From Konateibacter massiliensis (lineage in GTDB: Bacteria; Bacillota; Clostridia; Lachnospirales; Lachnospiraceae), in assembly GCF_900184995.1 (NCBI RefSeq), contig NZ_LT860099.1, positions 2,174,332 through 2,238,331 on the forward strand: 64,000 nt of DNA. The letters are read 5' to 3'. The translations under genes were made by a program, and so were the position numbers. Below, piece by piece: positions 52,885-62,157 of the stretch (its first letter is position 1; each line of letters begins with the position of its first letter). The notes under the pieces are model-generated. The model was given only the letters and a program-made list of their open reading frames with translations, ran no database searches and was not told where the DNA came from.

Positions 52885-53539
52885 TAATTACCGCCGTAAT
52901 CCAATTTGGAGCATAGGCAGAAGTACAGCCTTTTGATACCTTTAGCTCCCGATATACTCCCAGTTCTTCCCCGAGAGAAATGCACCTCTCTGTAAATTTT
53001 GGATTGCGGATTCCGATTTCGCACAGGGCATGGTTCATCGCCCATTGTGTTTTTGGAGTTGCTGCTTGCAATTTGGCTTTTATCGTTGTAAGGAGCTCTT
53101 CCAGTTCACCATCTGTCAATTTACCCTCGGCAACTTGGTGAACAATCAAATTCCAGCCTGCCCTTCCTAAATGGTCCTTATCCGAATCAACCCATTCGTT
53201 TAGAAGAGTATCCGCTTCCTCGTGGTAGCAGACAACTTCACCGATGAACTTGTCAGTCAGGTCAGAATAGGTTAGCTCAGAAACCATACTCCTTATTTCA
53301 TCTAATGACAGCTCTTTTGCATGGAACATCATGCATGCAAGCCACTGCGCCTCTGTATTTTCACTTTGCCAAAGCTCTAATGCCAATTCGTGGTCTTTTC
53401 CTAATTTCTTTGCCAACTTACGCAGTTCTCCCAATAAGACACCATGCGTATTTTCACTTGCACCATTTTTTATATACATCTGCTTTCGTTTTTCATTCCC
53501 TAAATCATAAAGTATCGCAAGTACCTCTTGCTTTTTCAT
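52868..53539 (-). CDS. AlkD-like DNA alkylation repair protein
   Basis: HEAT-like-repeat protein related to AlkD, which excises alkylated bases, about 223 residues. Helical repeats run throughout (LGELRKLAKKLGKDHELALELW, WLACMMFHAKELSLDEI), and the late WAMNHALCEIGIRNPKF and family C terminus CTSAYAPNWI are typical. Three starts lie close together; the third ATG is used because AGGAG is about ten bases away. Catalytic activity is uncertain in this AlkD subgroup. Monocistronic. Confidence 0.85.
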   Translation of the reverse strand: MKKQEVLAILYDLGNEKRKQMYIKNGASENTHGVLLGELRKLAKKLGKDHELALELWQSENTEAQWLACMMFHAKELSLDEIRSMVSELTYSDLTDKFIGEVVCYHEEADTLLNEWVDSDKDHLGRAGWNLIVHQVAEGKLTDGELEELLTTIKAKLQAATPKTQWAMNHALCEIGIRNPKFTERCISLGEELGVYRELKVSKGCTSAYAPNWITAVIKKREG

Positions 53540-53557
53540 TCTCATCACACTCCTAAA

Positions 53558-54121
53558 CTATAGATACCGTCTTACTTGATTGCAGTATTCTATATATTTT
53601 TCCCCGTATATCTTTTTTAATGACTGTTCTTCTAAAAGGACTTGCCGGTTTAAAACCCAGATTCCTGCAAAAACATAAATCAATATAATCCAGTTCGAAA
53701 TAATCAAAAATATTCCTATTAAAACCAATCCAAATGCCACATAAATCGGATTTCGGCTGATGGAAAATGCACCGGTAGTCACAAGCTCTCCGGGATGATT
53801 TTCATCCAAACCGACGCGAAAGCTTTTTCCAAAAGAAATCAGGGCACCTATAAACAACAGAATACCCATCACACAGAACGCCACGCCAATCCAGCTAATC
53901 CATTCATGATAAAACAATTCCATTCCGATTGCAGGTAAGCCAAATGCACTTGCCAGCACAAGATAAAATAACAATAAGGCAAAAGGTGGAATAATAAAAT
54001 CCTTTTTATCCATTTCACCAAATTGAATAGATTTTATCCCTAACTTTCTTAATTGAAAAGCCCTCAATAAAACAAGGATGACAAGTAAAGCCAATGTCAC
54101 AACTGCAATGTATCTCGTCAT
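53558..54121 (-). CDS. Isoprenylcysteine methyltransferase-like membrane protein
   Basis: Membrane methyltransferase of the ICMT/PEMT-like group, 187 residues from this start. About five helices. C-terminal SAM-binding signature HPGELVTTGAFSISRNPIYV followed by EEQSLKKIYGEKYIEYCNQV. The ATG at 54121 has GGAGG about seven bases upstream; an ATG 57 bases earlier has none. Substrate unknown; related bacterial proteins are annotated as phospholipid or isoprenoid methyltransferases. It lies 18 bases after the AlkD-like start region and might be co-transcribed with that gene. Confidence 0.87.
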   Translation of the reverse strand: MTRYIAVVTLALLVILVLLRAFQLRKLGIKSIQFGEMDKKDFIIPPFALLLFYLVLASAFGLPAIGMELFYHEWISWIGVAFCVMGILLFIGALISFGKSFRVGLDENHPGELVTTGAFSISRNPIYVAFGLVLIGIFLIISNWIILIYVFAGIWVLNRQVLLEEQSLKKIYGEKYIEYCNQVRRYL

Positions 54122-54206
54122 ATTGTTTCCTCCTTTCTTATTCGCCAAGCTTAGTTTGTAACTCTGCCTCTTAATCAAGTAATTTTACTCTGATTATAGC
54201 ATAAAA

Positions 54207-54248
54207 TTCCGCCGCTATCCCGAAAATCATTTTCCGATAACGGCGGAA
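54207..54248 (-). terminator. Terminator of ABC exporter operon
   Basis: Arms TTCCGCCGTTATC and GATAGCGGCGGAA with one mismatch, enclosing a second inverted GGAAAAT/ATTTTCG. On the minus strand it ends in AATTTTATGC. It begins five bases after the exporter permease stop. Confidence 0.75.
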
Positions 54249-54252
54249 GTAA

Positions 54253-55866
54253 TTAAGCCCCTTCTATCATATCTCGTCTTCGATATCCAATATACCCTAA
54301 TACCATCAATACGATACTAATTATCGTCATTGCCGCAAAGATTGCCCCATCAAACTCCTCCACCGGCATATGAGGGATCCAACTTTGAACCGCTGTTTTG
54401 GAAAACCATTTCGGCAAGTCTAAAATTCCGTGAAAGTAATTCAATACAAAGGAATAGCCAAGATAGGCATAAATAACTTTTCCGAGCTTAGGTGCCAGAC
54501 CTAGTGCCAAGCCTGCAAGTCCGGTAAAAAACAGGACAGAAGGCAGGAAGTTATAGCCTGCGGCAAAAAAATCTCTCATCGTCATTGATGAAGTATCTCC
54601 CATCGCAAAAATTGCGGCACCTCCAAGACCGACACAAGATAAAAATATACCTGCCGCTCCTGCAGCAATTGCCAATATAACACTGGTCCAATAAAACTGT
54701 GCCCTTGTCACTTTTGTGGAATAAAGCTGGCTTAAATGCAGTCGTACTTCTTCCGAAAAAAGTTTATTTACAATTGCAATCGGTAAGATAGAAACCAATG
54801 CAATCATTACCATAATAATCGTTCCCGTAAATGATTCTTCAATGGAAACCCCTGCCATTGTAAACATCTGCTTCATCATATCATTGCTCTCAAGGAACGT
54901 CTGCATATCGCCGTAAATCGAACCATAGGCAGCTCCCATAATGGCAAAGGCAATGAGCCAGCTAATCATGACAGCTTTGTTAATTTTAATCAATAAACCA
55001 GGTACAGAAAGTAATGATTTTTTCGCTGATTCCCGTCCCTCTGTTTCGGGTAAGTAACCAGCCCCCATATCACGTCTGCCTTCAAGTGCAAACGCAACCA
55101 TTACCGCAACACAGCTAAAAACGATTGCAAAAAGCAACGGCAGCCAATTATTTTCTGTAAACGGATAGGTAAGATAGGTCCACCCCATCGGATTAATTAT
55201 GGATAAATCAGCATTTGATACATCCGTACCTCCACGAACAATATAAAGTAAACTTATAATTCCAAGAGACGAACCCGTAGCCCCCGATGAAGTCGGCATA
55301 ATCTGAGCCATAATCAATGCGATTACAGCCCCCAAAATACCTGCCATGCCCATCGATGCGCCAAACAAAAAGGAACCTTGGGCTGAAATCGTATCCGCAC
55401 CAAAACTAACCATAATTACGCCAGTGAAAAGTGCTAATAAAATATGAATCACAATAGTTTCGCTCAATACAGCAAGGGAATTGGCTTGGCGCCCTACTTG
55501 GAAGGAACGTACCAGCTCCGTAAGTCCATGCTCTTCTTCTTTCCGCGTATGGCTCACAACATGTAAAGCAGCCACAATCATCGCAAACAAACCGCAAAAT
55601 AACAACATTTCATGGGAATACATAGCCCCCAGCGTATAATCAGCTGCCGTTTCTACCGGTGTCGTACCAACCATGGAAATCATCGCAGGATTCTTCATCG
55701 TTTCATACATTCCCAGTAAGCCTTGCCCTTTGCTGATTTCTTCAAATGCCGGAACAAAACCGCCGGAAAACAAACCCAGACCCAAAACCCAGATTATAAT
55801 TTTTTTCCAATCACGTTTCAGATATTGTACAAACAGTACATTCCAACGTGCAAATTTTTCTCTCAT
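54253..55866 (-). CDS. ABC exporter permease (polyketide-antibiotic-exporter type)
   Basis: Membrane part of an ABC-2 type exporter, 537 residues, about twelve helices in two similar halves, like COG3559 proteins. Opening FVQYLKRDWKKIIIWVLGLG and LGAMYSHEMLLFCGLFAMIV are typical. A ribosome site (GGAGGAAAATAGG) precedes the ATG. It follows the ATPase gene after 23 bases; together they form a drug or peptide exporter. A TetR repressor is divergent. Substrate unknown. Confidence 0.92.
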   Translation of the reverse strand: MREKFARWNVLFVQYLKRDWKKIIIWVLGLGLFSGGFVPAFEEISKGQGLLGMYETMKNPAMISMVGTTPVETAADYTLGAMYSHEMLLFCGLFAMIVAALHVVSHTRKEEEHGLTELVRSFQVGRQANSLAVLSETIVIHILLALFTGVIMVSFGADTISAQGSFLFGASMGMAGILGAVIALIMAQIMPTSSGATGSSLGIISLLYIVRGGTDVSNADLSIINPMGWTYLTYPFTENNWLPLLFAIVFSCVAVMVAFALEGRRDMGAGYLPETEGRESAKKSLLSVPGLLIKINKAVMISWLIAFAIMGAAYGSIYGDMQTFLESNDMMKQMFTMAGVSIEESFTGTIIMVMIALVSILPIAIVNKLFSEEVRLHLSQLYSTKVTRAQFYWTSVILAIAAGAAGIFLSCVGLGGAAIFAMGDTSSMTMRDFFAAGYNFLPSVLFFTGLAGLALGLAPKLGKVIYAYLGYSFVLNYFHGILDLPKWFSKTAVQSWIPHMPVEEFDGAIFAAMTIISIVLMVLGYIGYRRRDMIEGA

Positions 55867-55889
55867 CCTATTTTCCTCCGTTCCGCCAA

Positions 55890-56774
55890 TCAGACCTCGT
55901 AATGTCGCATAAACAAATCTTCAAGCGTTGGCGGCACAGATTCAAACTTCTTCACGCCTAATTTTGCCGCTTCTGACAAAATATCATTGATATAGTGATT
56001 ATCTGCAGAAAATGTGGCTTGGCTGCCGGTTTGTTTAAAATCATGAACTCCGTTCACCGCTTCCATGGCTGCCACATTTCCTTCTGTTACCAAGGTAACC
56101 GTAGAACGGGTTAAGTGGCGCAGTTCATCCAACGTTCCGGTTTCAACAACCTTTCCTTGACGGATAATAACCACCTTATCTGCTAAACGTTCCACTTCAC
56201 TCAAAATATGGGAAGACAGTAAAATTGCTTTCCCGGCATGCTTGATTTTTTCAACTTCATCCTGAAAAACCGCTTCCATCAAAGGGTCCAGACCGGAAGT
56301 CGGTTCGTCAAAAATATACAAATCAGAGTCAACCGACAATGCCGCAATCAAGCCGACTTTTTGGCGATTTCCTTTTGAATAGCCTTTTGATTTTTTCTTA
56401 GGGTCCAATTCAAAACGCTTAATCAAATAGTCACGTTTTTCCTTATCCCCTCCTCCATGCAATTTAATAAACAAATCAATAATTTCACCGCCTGTTAAGC
56501 TTCCCCAAAGAGCCACGTCTCCGGGTACATAGGAAATTCGTTTATGAATTTCAAGACTGTCCTTCCAAACATCCTTTCCAAAAATTTGCGCCTCGCCGCC
56601 GTCGCGGTTGATAATTCCCAGCAGCGTACGGATTGTTGTCGACTTCCCCGCACCATTTGGCCCAATGAAACCCACAACTTCCCCGGCATTTACCGTGAAT
56701 GTCACATCATGTAATGCTTTAAATTTACCAAATTTTTTTTGCAGCCCTTGCACCTTTACAATTTCTTGCATCAT
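55890..56774 (-). CDS. ABC exporter ATPase
   Basis: ATP-binding subunit, 294 residues. Walker A GPNGAGKST (about residue 40), signature SKGNRQKVGLIAAL (YSKGNRQ variant), Walker B DLYIFDEPTSGLDP, and H-loop LLSSHILSE. A C-terminal extension of about 80 residues occurs in this drug-exporter group. First gene of the operon; its leader is about 150 bases long, starting from a promoter near 56936-56964. GGAG lies seven bases before the ATG. Confidence 0.95.
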   Translation of the reverse strand: MMQEIVKVQGLQKKFGKFKALHDVTFTVNAGEVVGFIGPNGAGKSTTIRTLLGIINRDGGEAQIFGKDVWKDSLEIHKRISYVPGDVALWGSLTGGEIIDLFIKLHGGGDKEKRDYLIKRFELDPKKKSKGYSKGNRQKVGLIAALSVDSDLYIFDEPTSGLDPLMEAVFQDEVEKIKHAGKAILLSSHILSEVERLADKVVIIRQGKVVETGTLDELRHLTRSTVTLVTEGNVAAMEAVNGVHDFKQTGSQATFSADNHYINDILSEAAKLGVKKFESVPPTLEDLFMRHYEV

Positions 56775-56935
56775 ACTAAAACTCCTTCTAAAATTTTAAA
56801 ATAGTTTTATAACTTGCTTCCAGTCTAAGGCAAAGTTTAAAATGACAGACTATTGATTTGAACTATTTTTATGTATAAAGTTCATATTTTAAATCTTTTC
56901 GCTTTGTTTTAAACCAAAACTCATTTACAAGCCCA

Positions 56936-57023
56936 ATTATATAACTTTTTATTGCCCTAGTCAATTAAAATGCATAGTTTTAAACTATTATTCATTGATA
57001 ATTCAAAACATTTTCTATATAAT
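56936..57023. promoter_or_regulatory. Divergent promoters with central palindrome (TetR/ABC exporter)
   Basis: Leftward promoter: TTGACT (56959-56964), 17-base spacer, TATAAT (56936-56941). Rightward promoter: TTGATA (56995-57000), 17-base spacer, TATAAT (57018-57023). Between them, ATAGTTTTAAACTAT (56974-56988) has perfect seven-base arms around one base, a likely TetR operator. A related ATAGTTTTATAAC occurs near 56811. Confidence 0.65.
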
Positions 57024-57070
57024 ATAAAATAGATAGATTTAATCAAAATGGATAGAAAGCAGGAATTAAA

Positions 57071-57667
57071 ATGAACGGTTATGAAAAACGAACGCAGGAG
57101 AAGAAAAACCAAGTGTTAAAAGCAGCTTTTCATCTGATGAACCAAAATAACGGCATAGAAAATTTAACAATGGATGAGATTGCAAAGCAGGCAAACGTAG
57201 GTAAAACATCTATTTTCAAATATTTTGGGAGTAAAGAAAATCTAATTCATGAGGTCTTTAAATATTTTATAAATAACATGGGAGAGACAGCCCGTAAAAT
57301 TATGGCAGAAAACAAACCGTTTGAAGAGACCCTCGTTGCTATGAGCCAAAATAAAATCCATTACTTGAATAAGGTTAACAAACAATTTTATTTGGCTTTA
57401 ATGGATTTTTATACGAAAAAGGGAGAGGAAGACTTATCTTTGATCATGAGAGAATACACGAAAGAAATCTATGGTACTATGCTTGATTTATTCCATCGGG
57501 GACGAAAAGAGGGCAAGGTTGATTTGAAATACTCGGATGAATTTCTCTTGCTTTATTTCCAAGCTCTTGTTGAGGGTATCTCCAATCCGCATATTTATCA
57601 GAAAATTCTTCCTTATACGGCTCAGTGGACGGAGCTGCTTATAAAAGGGATTGCACCGGGAAAATAA
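57071..57667 (+). CDS. TetR-family repressor of ABC exporter
   Basis: Transcriptional regulator, 198 residues. Helix-turn-helix at about residues 12-58 (LTMDEIAKQANVGKTSIFKYFG), then a helical ligand domain. Start has CAGGA about eight bases upstream. Divergent from the exporter genes, 296 bases away, with strong promoters and a central palindrome between; it probably represses both. Inducer likely the exporter substrate. Ends in a terminator hairpin. Confidence 0.92.
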   Translation: MNGYEKRTQEKKNQVLKAAFHLMNQNNGIENLTMDEIAKQANVGKTSIFKYFGSKENLIHEVFKYFINNMGETARKIMAENKPFEETLVAMSQNKIHYLNKVNKQFYLALMDFYTKKGEEDLSLIMREYTKEIYGTMLDLFHRGRKEGKVDLKYSDEFLLLYFQALVEGISNPHIYQKILPYTAQWTELLIKGIAPGK

Positions 57668-57691
57668 AGGGGAATCACACCCCTTTATTTT
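57661..57691 (+). terminator. Terminator after TetR gene
   Basis: Arms AAAATAAAGGGG and CCCCTTTATTTT, 12 pairs, then a T-run; the left arm includes the TetR stop codon. It could also serve the convergent hydrolase gene. Confidence 0.88.
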
Positions 57692-57705
57692 TTACTTTTC
57701 CCTAG

Positions 57706-58629
57706 TCAAGCATTAAGCTTGCCTTCCAGCCAGTTCAAAACATCGCTTGAGACTTCATCGCGGTTTGTCTCGTTGAGTAATTCATGACGTGCTCCTTCAT
57801 AAAGCAAAAGCTCTACATCCGTCAATCCCTTCCTCCGATAAATCTGCTCCAGCTGCACCACTCTTTTTCCATATCCACCCACCGGATCTTCTTTTCCCGC
57901 AATAATGAAAAGCGGTATGTTCTTCGCAATCTGTTCAAGCTTATCATCCTCATAGAGCTTGGTCAGCCCGCTGCAAAAATGATAATAGAAGTTTGCCGTG
58001 CAGACAAAACCACATTTGGAATCTTTTTGATATTTCAAAACCTGCTCGTCATCCCGGCTTAGCCATGAAGCCGGCTCTGCGTTCTCTATTTTCTTGTTAT
58101 AGCTTCCGAACGAAAGCCGGTCAAGCAGCTTGGCTTCTCGCTCCTCTCCTAAAAAAGTCCCATATATTTTTGCTAAGTATTTTGCCATATGAAACATGAT
58201 ACCGGTCTGCGCCGCAGAGCCGGATAAAATCATTCCGTCAATCTGCGCACTGTAGCGGGTCAAATATTCCTGCCCCACAAAAGAACCAAAGCTGTGCGCG
58301 AAGATAAACATAGGAAGTTTGGGATATTTTTCTTTCAGATGCTCCGTCAACATATATTCATCCTCAACGACACGGTAAAACCCGTCCTCACCCAGATAGC
58401 CAAACTTTCCGTTTGTTTCGCCGGTTATGCCGTGCCCTCTGTGGTCATCTGCAAATACAAGAAAACCATTTTCATTCAAAAATTTTGCAAATCTCTCATA
58501 CCTTCCCGCATGCTCGCTCATGCCGTGAAAAATCTGTACAATGGCCCTTGGCTGCTCCACCTCATCCCAACAATAAATATGAATCTTCTGTCCGTCCTTT
58601 GCCTCTAACATCATAGTTTGTGCCTGCAT
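57706..58629 (-). CDS. Alpha/beta hydrolase, monoacylglycerol-lipase type
   Basis: Serine esterase of 307 residues, probably cytoplasmic. Nucleophile Ser in FAHSFGSFVG, oxyanion HGMSEHAGRYERFAKFL near the N terminus, Asp in IAGKEDPVGGYG and His in GARHELLNE complete the triad. The HGMSEHAGRY pattern is the monoacylglycerol lipase/lysophospholipase signature. The ATG used has AAAGGAGAGG upstream; an earlier in-frame GTG overlaps the MFS stop. Last gene of the TetR-GT-GH36-MFS operon, so it may act on an ester or lipid in that pathway. Confidence 0.9.
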   Translation of the reverse strand: MQAQTMMLEAKDGQKIHIYCWDEVEQPRAIVQIFHGMSEHAGRYERFAKFLNENGFLVFADDHRGHGITGETNGKFGYLGEDGFYRVVEDEYMLTEHLKEKYPKLPMFIFAHSFGSFVGQEYLTRYSAQIDGMILSGSAAQTGIMFHMAKYLAKIYGTFLGEEREAKLLDRLSFGSYNKKIENAEPASWLSRDDEQVLKYQKDSKCGFVCTANFYYHFCSGLTKLYEDDKLEQIAKNIPLFIIAGKEDPVGGYGKRVVQLEQIYRRKGLTDVELLLYEGARHELLNETNRDEVSSDVLNWLEGKLNA

Positions 58630-58643
58630 CTTATCCTCTCCTT

Positions 58644-59822
58644 TCACGCATTTACTTCTTCGACTGTTTTCTTCTCATATTTACTGCCGACAATAATCAC
58701 GGTTGAGGCACACATCAAAACCGCCGCTATCGGAAAATAATACGAAAAGCCTACACTATCCAAAATATATCCCATCACACTTGTTGCAATCCACTGACTC
58801 AGAGAGATAAATAGGTTCATAATTCCCATAAATTCACCCAAACGCTCGGGAGGCGCAATATTTGCGATAATTGCATAGATGGTAACCTGTATACAGATAA
58901 AACCGATTCCCACAATTCCAAGTGCCAGATACATCATACCGACTGTTTTGACAAAGACAGCGACAAACATTCCCACTGCAAAAATTACGGTTCCCGCCAA
59001 AAATACAACTCTTCTGCTTATCCGGTCAGACAGCATACCTGCCGGAACCGCAAACAGGGCACTTACAATCGTCAAGAGAAACAAGCCCGTACTTGCCGTA
59101 TTCGCCGTAAAATTCAATTGTGTCACACAATATTTGACAAAGTAAGGCGTGATACATCCATAGCTTAAAAAGACAAAGAATACCGCTATAAAAAGCTTCA
59201 GAACAGACGGATATTTCACAAAATCCAGACTGATTTTATTCGGCTTGGAATAACACTCCGGGTTTTCTTTTACCGTAAGTCCGCCAATGAGCACCGAGAT
59301 AATTCCAAGTGCACAAGCGAGCAAAAACGGATAGACAGGATTGATATCCCAAAGTGTCGGCCCGACTAACAGTATCACACCGCTTCCAAGCACACTGACT
59401 ATCTTCGAAAAGCCGTTTGCAAGACCAAGCTGACCTTCCTCCACCACTTCCGGAATCAGCGTGTAATACGGTCCCTGAAAAAAGTTCAGGAAAAAATAAA
59501 ATAGGAAGGAAATCAAAAGCATCGCCGCATAGGTCTTTGAAAACGGCAGCACTGCAATAAAAATAGAGGCAAAAAATGCTCCGAGAAATACAAAGGGCTT
59601 TCTTTTTCCCATTTTAAAATTACTGCGATCACTTATAATACCTGCAAGATACTGGACAAAAATCCCCGTAAACGCTCCCATTCCGGTAAGCAATCCAAGC
59701 TTTGCATTGCTCGTCGTCACCGTTCCGACCAGCATCGGAATGAGAGACATGTTCATCGCCCACAAGAGTCCTACGCTTAAGTTTGGTATTCCGATTAAAT
59801 ATGGCACCAGTTTTTTATTCAT
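58644..59822 (-). CDS. MFS sugar transporter (SLC45/GPH-like)
   Basis: Membrane transporter of 392 residues, twelve helices. N-terminal LLWAMNMSLIPMLVG and the cytoplasmic loop GIISDRSNFKMGKRKPFVFLG resemble SLC45/glycoside-type symporters, which carry disaccharides or glycosides with protons or sodium. GGAGG lies about eight bases before the ATG, which overlaps the GH36 stop by eight bases (ATGAATAA), so translation is coupled. Likely imports the substrate cleaved by GH36. Confidence 0.9.
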   Translation of the reverse strand: MNKKLVPYLIGIPNLSVGLLWAMNMSLIPMLVGTVTTSNAKLGLLTGMGAFTGIFVQYLAGIISDRSNFKMGKRKPFVFLGAFFASIFIAVLPFSKTYAAMLLISFLFYFFLNFFQGPYYTLIPEVVEEGQLGLANGFSKIVSVLGSGVILLVGPTLWDINPVYPFLLACALGIISVLIGGLTVKENPECYSKPNKISLDFVKYPSVLKLFIAVFFVFLSYGCITPYFVKYCVTQLNFTANTASTGLFLLTIVSALFAVPAGMLSDRISRRVVFLAGTVIFAVGMFVAVFVKTVGMMYLALGIVGIGFICIQVTIYAIIANIAPPERLGEFMGIMNLFISLSQWIATSVMGYILDSVGFSYYFPIAAVLMCASTVIIVGSKYEKKTVEEVNA

Positions 59823-62157
59823 GTTCGCCCACCTCCATAAAATACAGCCTTGAGGCAAAATCCTGAAAATATCTTACCTCTCTGTTATAGCCTGTTCCCG
59901 CAAATGCCTGCTTGAGTTTAACCCCGCTATACATAAGGGCATCGCCGTACACATAGGTGTCTTCCACCTCACTGTCCATCTTAACAAACTTAGCAATTAC
60001 ATTTTGCGCGATTGAATTTTGCTTGATATGTATCGGTGATACCGTGTTAATCAAATCACCAAACTCCTTAATATTATATTTTTTTATTTTGCTGTAAAAA
60101 TGGTATTTCTTTTCAGCAGAAAGCCCCTTCGCAGTATAAGTCTCATATCTCCAGTTTGGTGTGACAAGAGTCTGCATCAGCATGCCGACCGCCTTTGTCT
60201 GATCTGCACTCACGCACGTCCATTCGTGAATATTGCCGCTTCTGCCCCGGTAAAAGTCTCCAAACTGCAACACTTCTCTCCACTGCTTATACAGTTCAAT
60301 CTGTGCTGCAATTTCCGCCAGTTCCTCCTTGCCCATGTCGCAGAAGTTACACTCATAGCCAAGCACACCGAAGGACGCCACATGAAATCGCGTTTCCAGC
60401 GGAGTTATGCGAAGCGTCTGATGATTCGGGCAGGCAGATACGTGCGCTCCTACCGTGGACATCGGATAACCGTAGCTATATCCAGTCTGCGTCTCTACAC
60501 GGCAATTTGCATCCGTGTTATCACTCGCCCATATCTGTGGAAAATAGCAGAGCATTCCTAAATCAAAGCGGTTTCCGCCCGCAGCACAGCCCTCAAATAA
60601 AATACTTGGAAACCTTTCGTTCAATGCCTGCATTACACGATAAAATCCCAGCATATAGCGGTGTGCCGTCTCCTGCTGCCTTTCTTTCGGAAGGTACTGC
60701 GAATAATAATCGGAGAATATCCGGTTCATATCCCATTTTACATAAGAGATATCCGCACTTGAAAATACCTTTGTCATCTGCTCGATGATATAGTCTTGAA
60801 CCTCTGGATTGGCAAGGTCTAATATACGCTGGTTTCTTCCCTCTGCGTGCGGCTTATCCGGAATTTCCATCACCCACTCCGGATGATTGCGGTAGCATTC
60901 ACTGTTTAAACTTACCATCTCAGGCTCCACCCATATTCCAAAATCAAGCCCGAGGCGATTGATTTTCTCTGCCAGCCCCGTCAGTCCGTTCGGGAGCTTT
61001 TTCTCGTTGACATACCAGTCTCCCAGAGACTGGGTATCATCATTTCTTGTTCCAAACCAGCCGTCATCCATCACAAACAGCTCAATCCCTACCTCTTTTC
61101 CTGCCTTGGCGAGATTTAACAGCTTTCTTTCATTGATGTCAAAATAGGATGCCTCCCAACTGTTTAGCAGAACCGGGCGTACCTTATTTTTCCACTCTCC
61201 CCGCACGATATGCTCTCTTACAAAGCGCTGCATATGCAGGCTGGCTCCCGAAAAGCCTTCATGTGAATATGTCATGACCGCCTCCGGCGCCTCAAAGTCT
61301 TCCCCCGGAGTAAGTAAGAAGGAAAAGGACTGCGGATTGATTCCGGTCACAATTCTTGTTTTTTCAAAACCCGATACCTCGACTGCCTCATAGTGATTGC
61401 CGCTGTAAATTAGATTAAAGCCATAGCAGTCACCCGTTTCCTCTGTCGTATTTTCTCTGCTCACCATCACGAATGGATTGGCGCGGCTGGAGGAGGAGCC
61501 TGTGTAGGAGGAATTTACTGTTTTTCCTGTGTTCACGACAGTATCGTGCCGCTGCATCTCCCTCGCCCATGCTCCGTTGAAGGTTGTAAAAACATAGCCT
61601 GCCCGATCAAAATCGACCTGTGTACTCATAAGCCTCGCAAGCCGTATTTCCTCATTACTTTCGTTGATCAGACGGCTGCTTCTCGTGATTACATCCTCTT
61701 TTTCGTAGACATAATAGTGAAGCTCTAATGTCAAATAATACTGCTTATCCTTCAAGATAACAGTTAGGTGTTCTACCTCTTCCTCCGTCCCATAGGAGCC
61801 GGGAAGGGTGCGGTATGCCTCTTTTCCCTTGGAAATCACAGCACAGTCAAACACAAAATCACTTGTACTGCCTCCGTCCGCGTGAACTACCTCGATAAAC
61901 GGCTCGCGGATATCACCTTTGCCATAGGAGGACATTTCAAGACAGCAGTCCTCCAGCGAAAAATTTTTGTGCTCCTCACTGTACGCAATTGTATTTCCGG
62001 GGCAGAAGGCATATTTTTCTGTAATAAAATCTGCTGCCTCCAATCTTATTTTTCTTCCGTAATATAAATGCTCAAGCTGCCCGCTCTCCATCACCTGAAA
62101 CGCATAGGTGGTATTTACCGTTGACAATACATATAGGTTTTCTCTGTTTTCAATCAT
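59815..62157 (-). CDS. GH36 alpha-galactosidase
   Basis: Intracellular retaining alpha-galactosidase, 780 residues, no signal peptide. N-terminal beta-sandwich to about residue 325, TIM barrel about 330-640, and a C-terminal beta domain. Nucleophile Asp476 (YVKWDMNRI) and acid/base Asp546 (IWASDNTDA), the same 70-residue spacing as characterised GH36 enzymes; active-site MDDGWFG at 363-369. The start overlaps the upstream GT-like stop by eight bases. Probable substrates are raffinose-type sugars, melibiose or galactosyl lipids; see operon note in findings. Confidence 0.95.
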   Translation of the reverse strand: MIENRENLYVLSTVNTTYAFQVMESGQLEHLYYGRKIRLEAADFITEKYAFCPGNTIAYSEEHKNFSLEDCCLEMSSYGKGDIREPFIEVVHADGGSTSDFVFDCAVISKGKEAYRTLPGSYGTEEEVEHLTVILKDKQYYLTLELHYYVYEKEDVITRSSRLINESNEEIRLARLMSTQVDFDRAGYVFTTFNGAWAREMQRHDTVVNTGKTVNSSYTGSSSSRANPFVMVSRENTTEETGDCYGFNLIYSGNHYEAVEVSGFEKTRIVTGINPQSFSFLLTPGEDFEAPEAVMTYSHEGFSGASLHMQRFVREHIVRGEWKNKVRPVLLNSWEASYFDINERKLLNLAKAGKEVGIELFVMDDGWFGTRNDDTQSLGDWYVNEKKLPNGLTGLAEKINRLGLDFGIWVEPEMVSLNSECYRNHPEWVMEIPDKPHAEGRNQRILDLANPEVQDYIIEQMTKVFSSADISYVKWDMNRIFSDYYSQYLPKERQQETAHRYMLGFYRVMQALNERFPSILFEGCAAGGNRFDLGMLCYFPQIWASDNTDANCRVETQTGYSYGYPMSTVGAHVSACPNHQTLRITPLETRFHVASFGVLGYECNFCDMGKEELAEIAAQIELYKQWREVLQFGDFYRGRSGNIHEWTCVSADQTKAVGMLMQTLVTPNWRYETYTAKGLSAEKKYHFYSKIKKYNIKEFGDLINTVSPIHIKQNSIAQNVIAKFVKMDSEVEDTYVYGDALMYSGVKLKQAFAGTGYNREVRYFQDFASRLYFMEVGEHE

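Noticed and set aside
60100-60788. Overlapping open frames antisense to GH36
   Set aside because: They face the catalytic barrel of a clear GH36 gene and have no coding character of their own.
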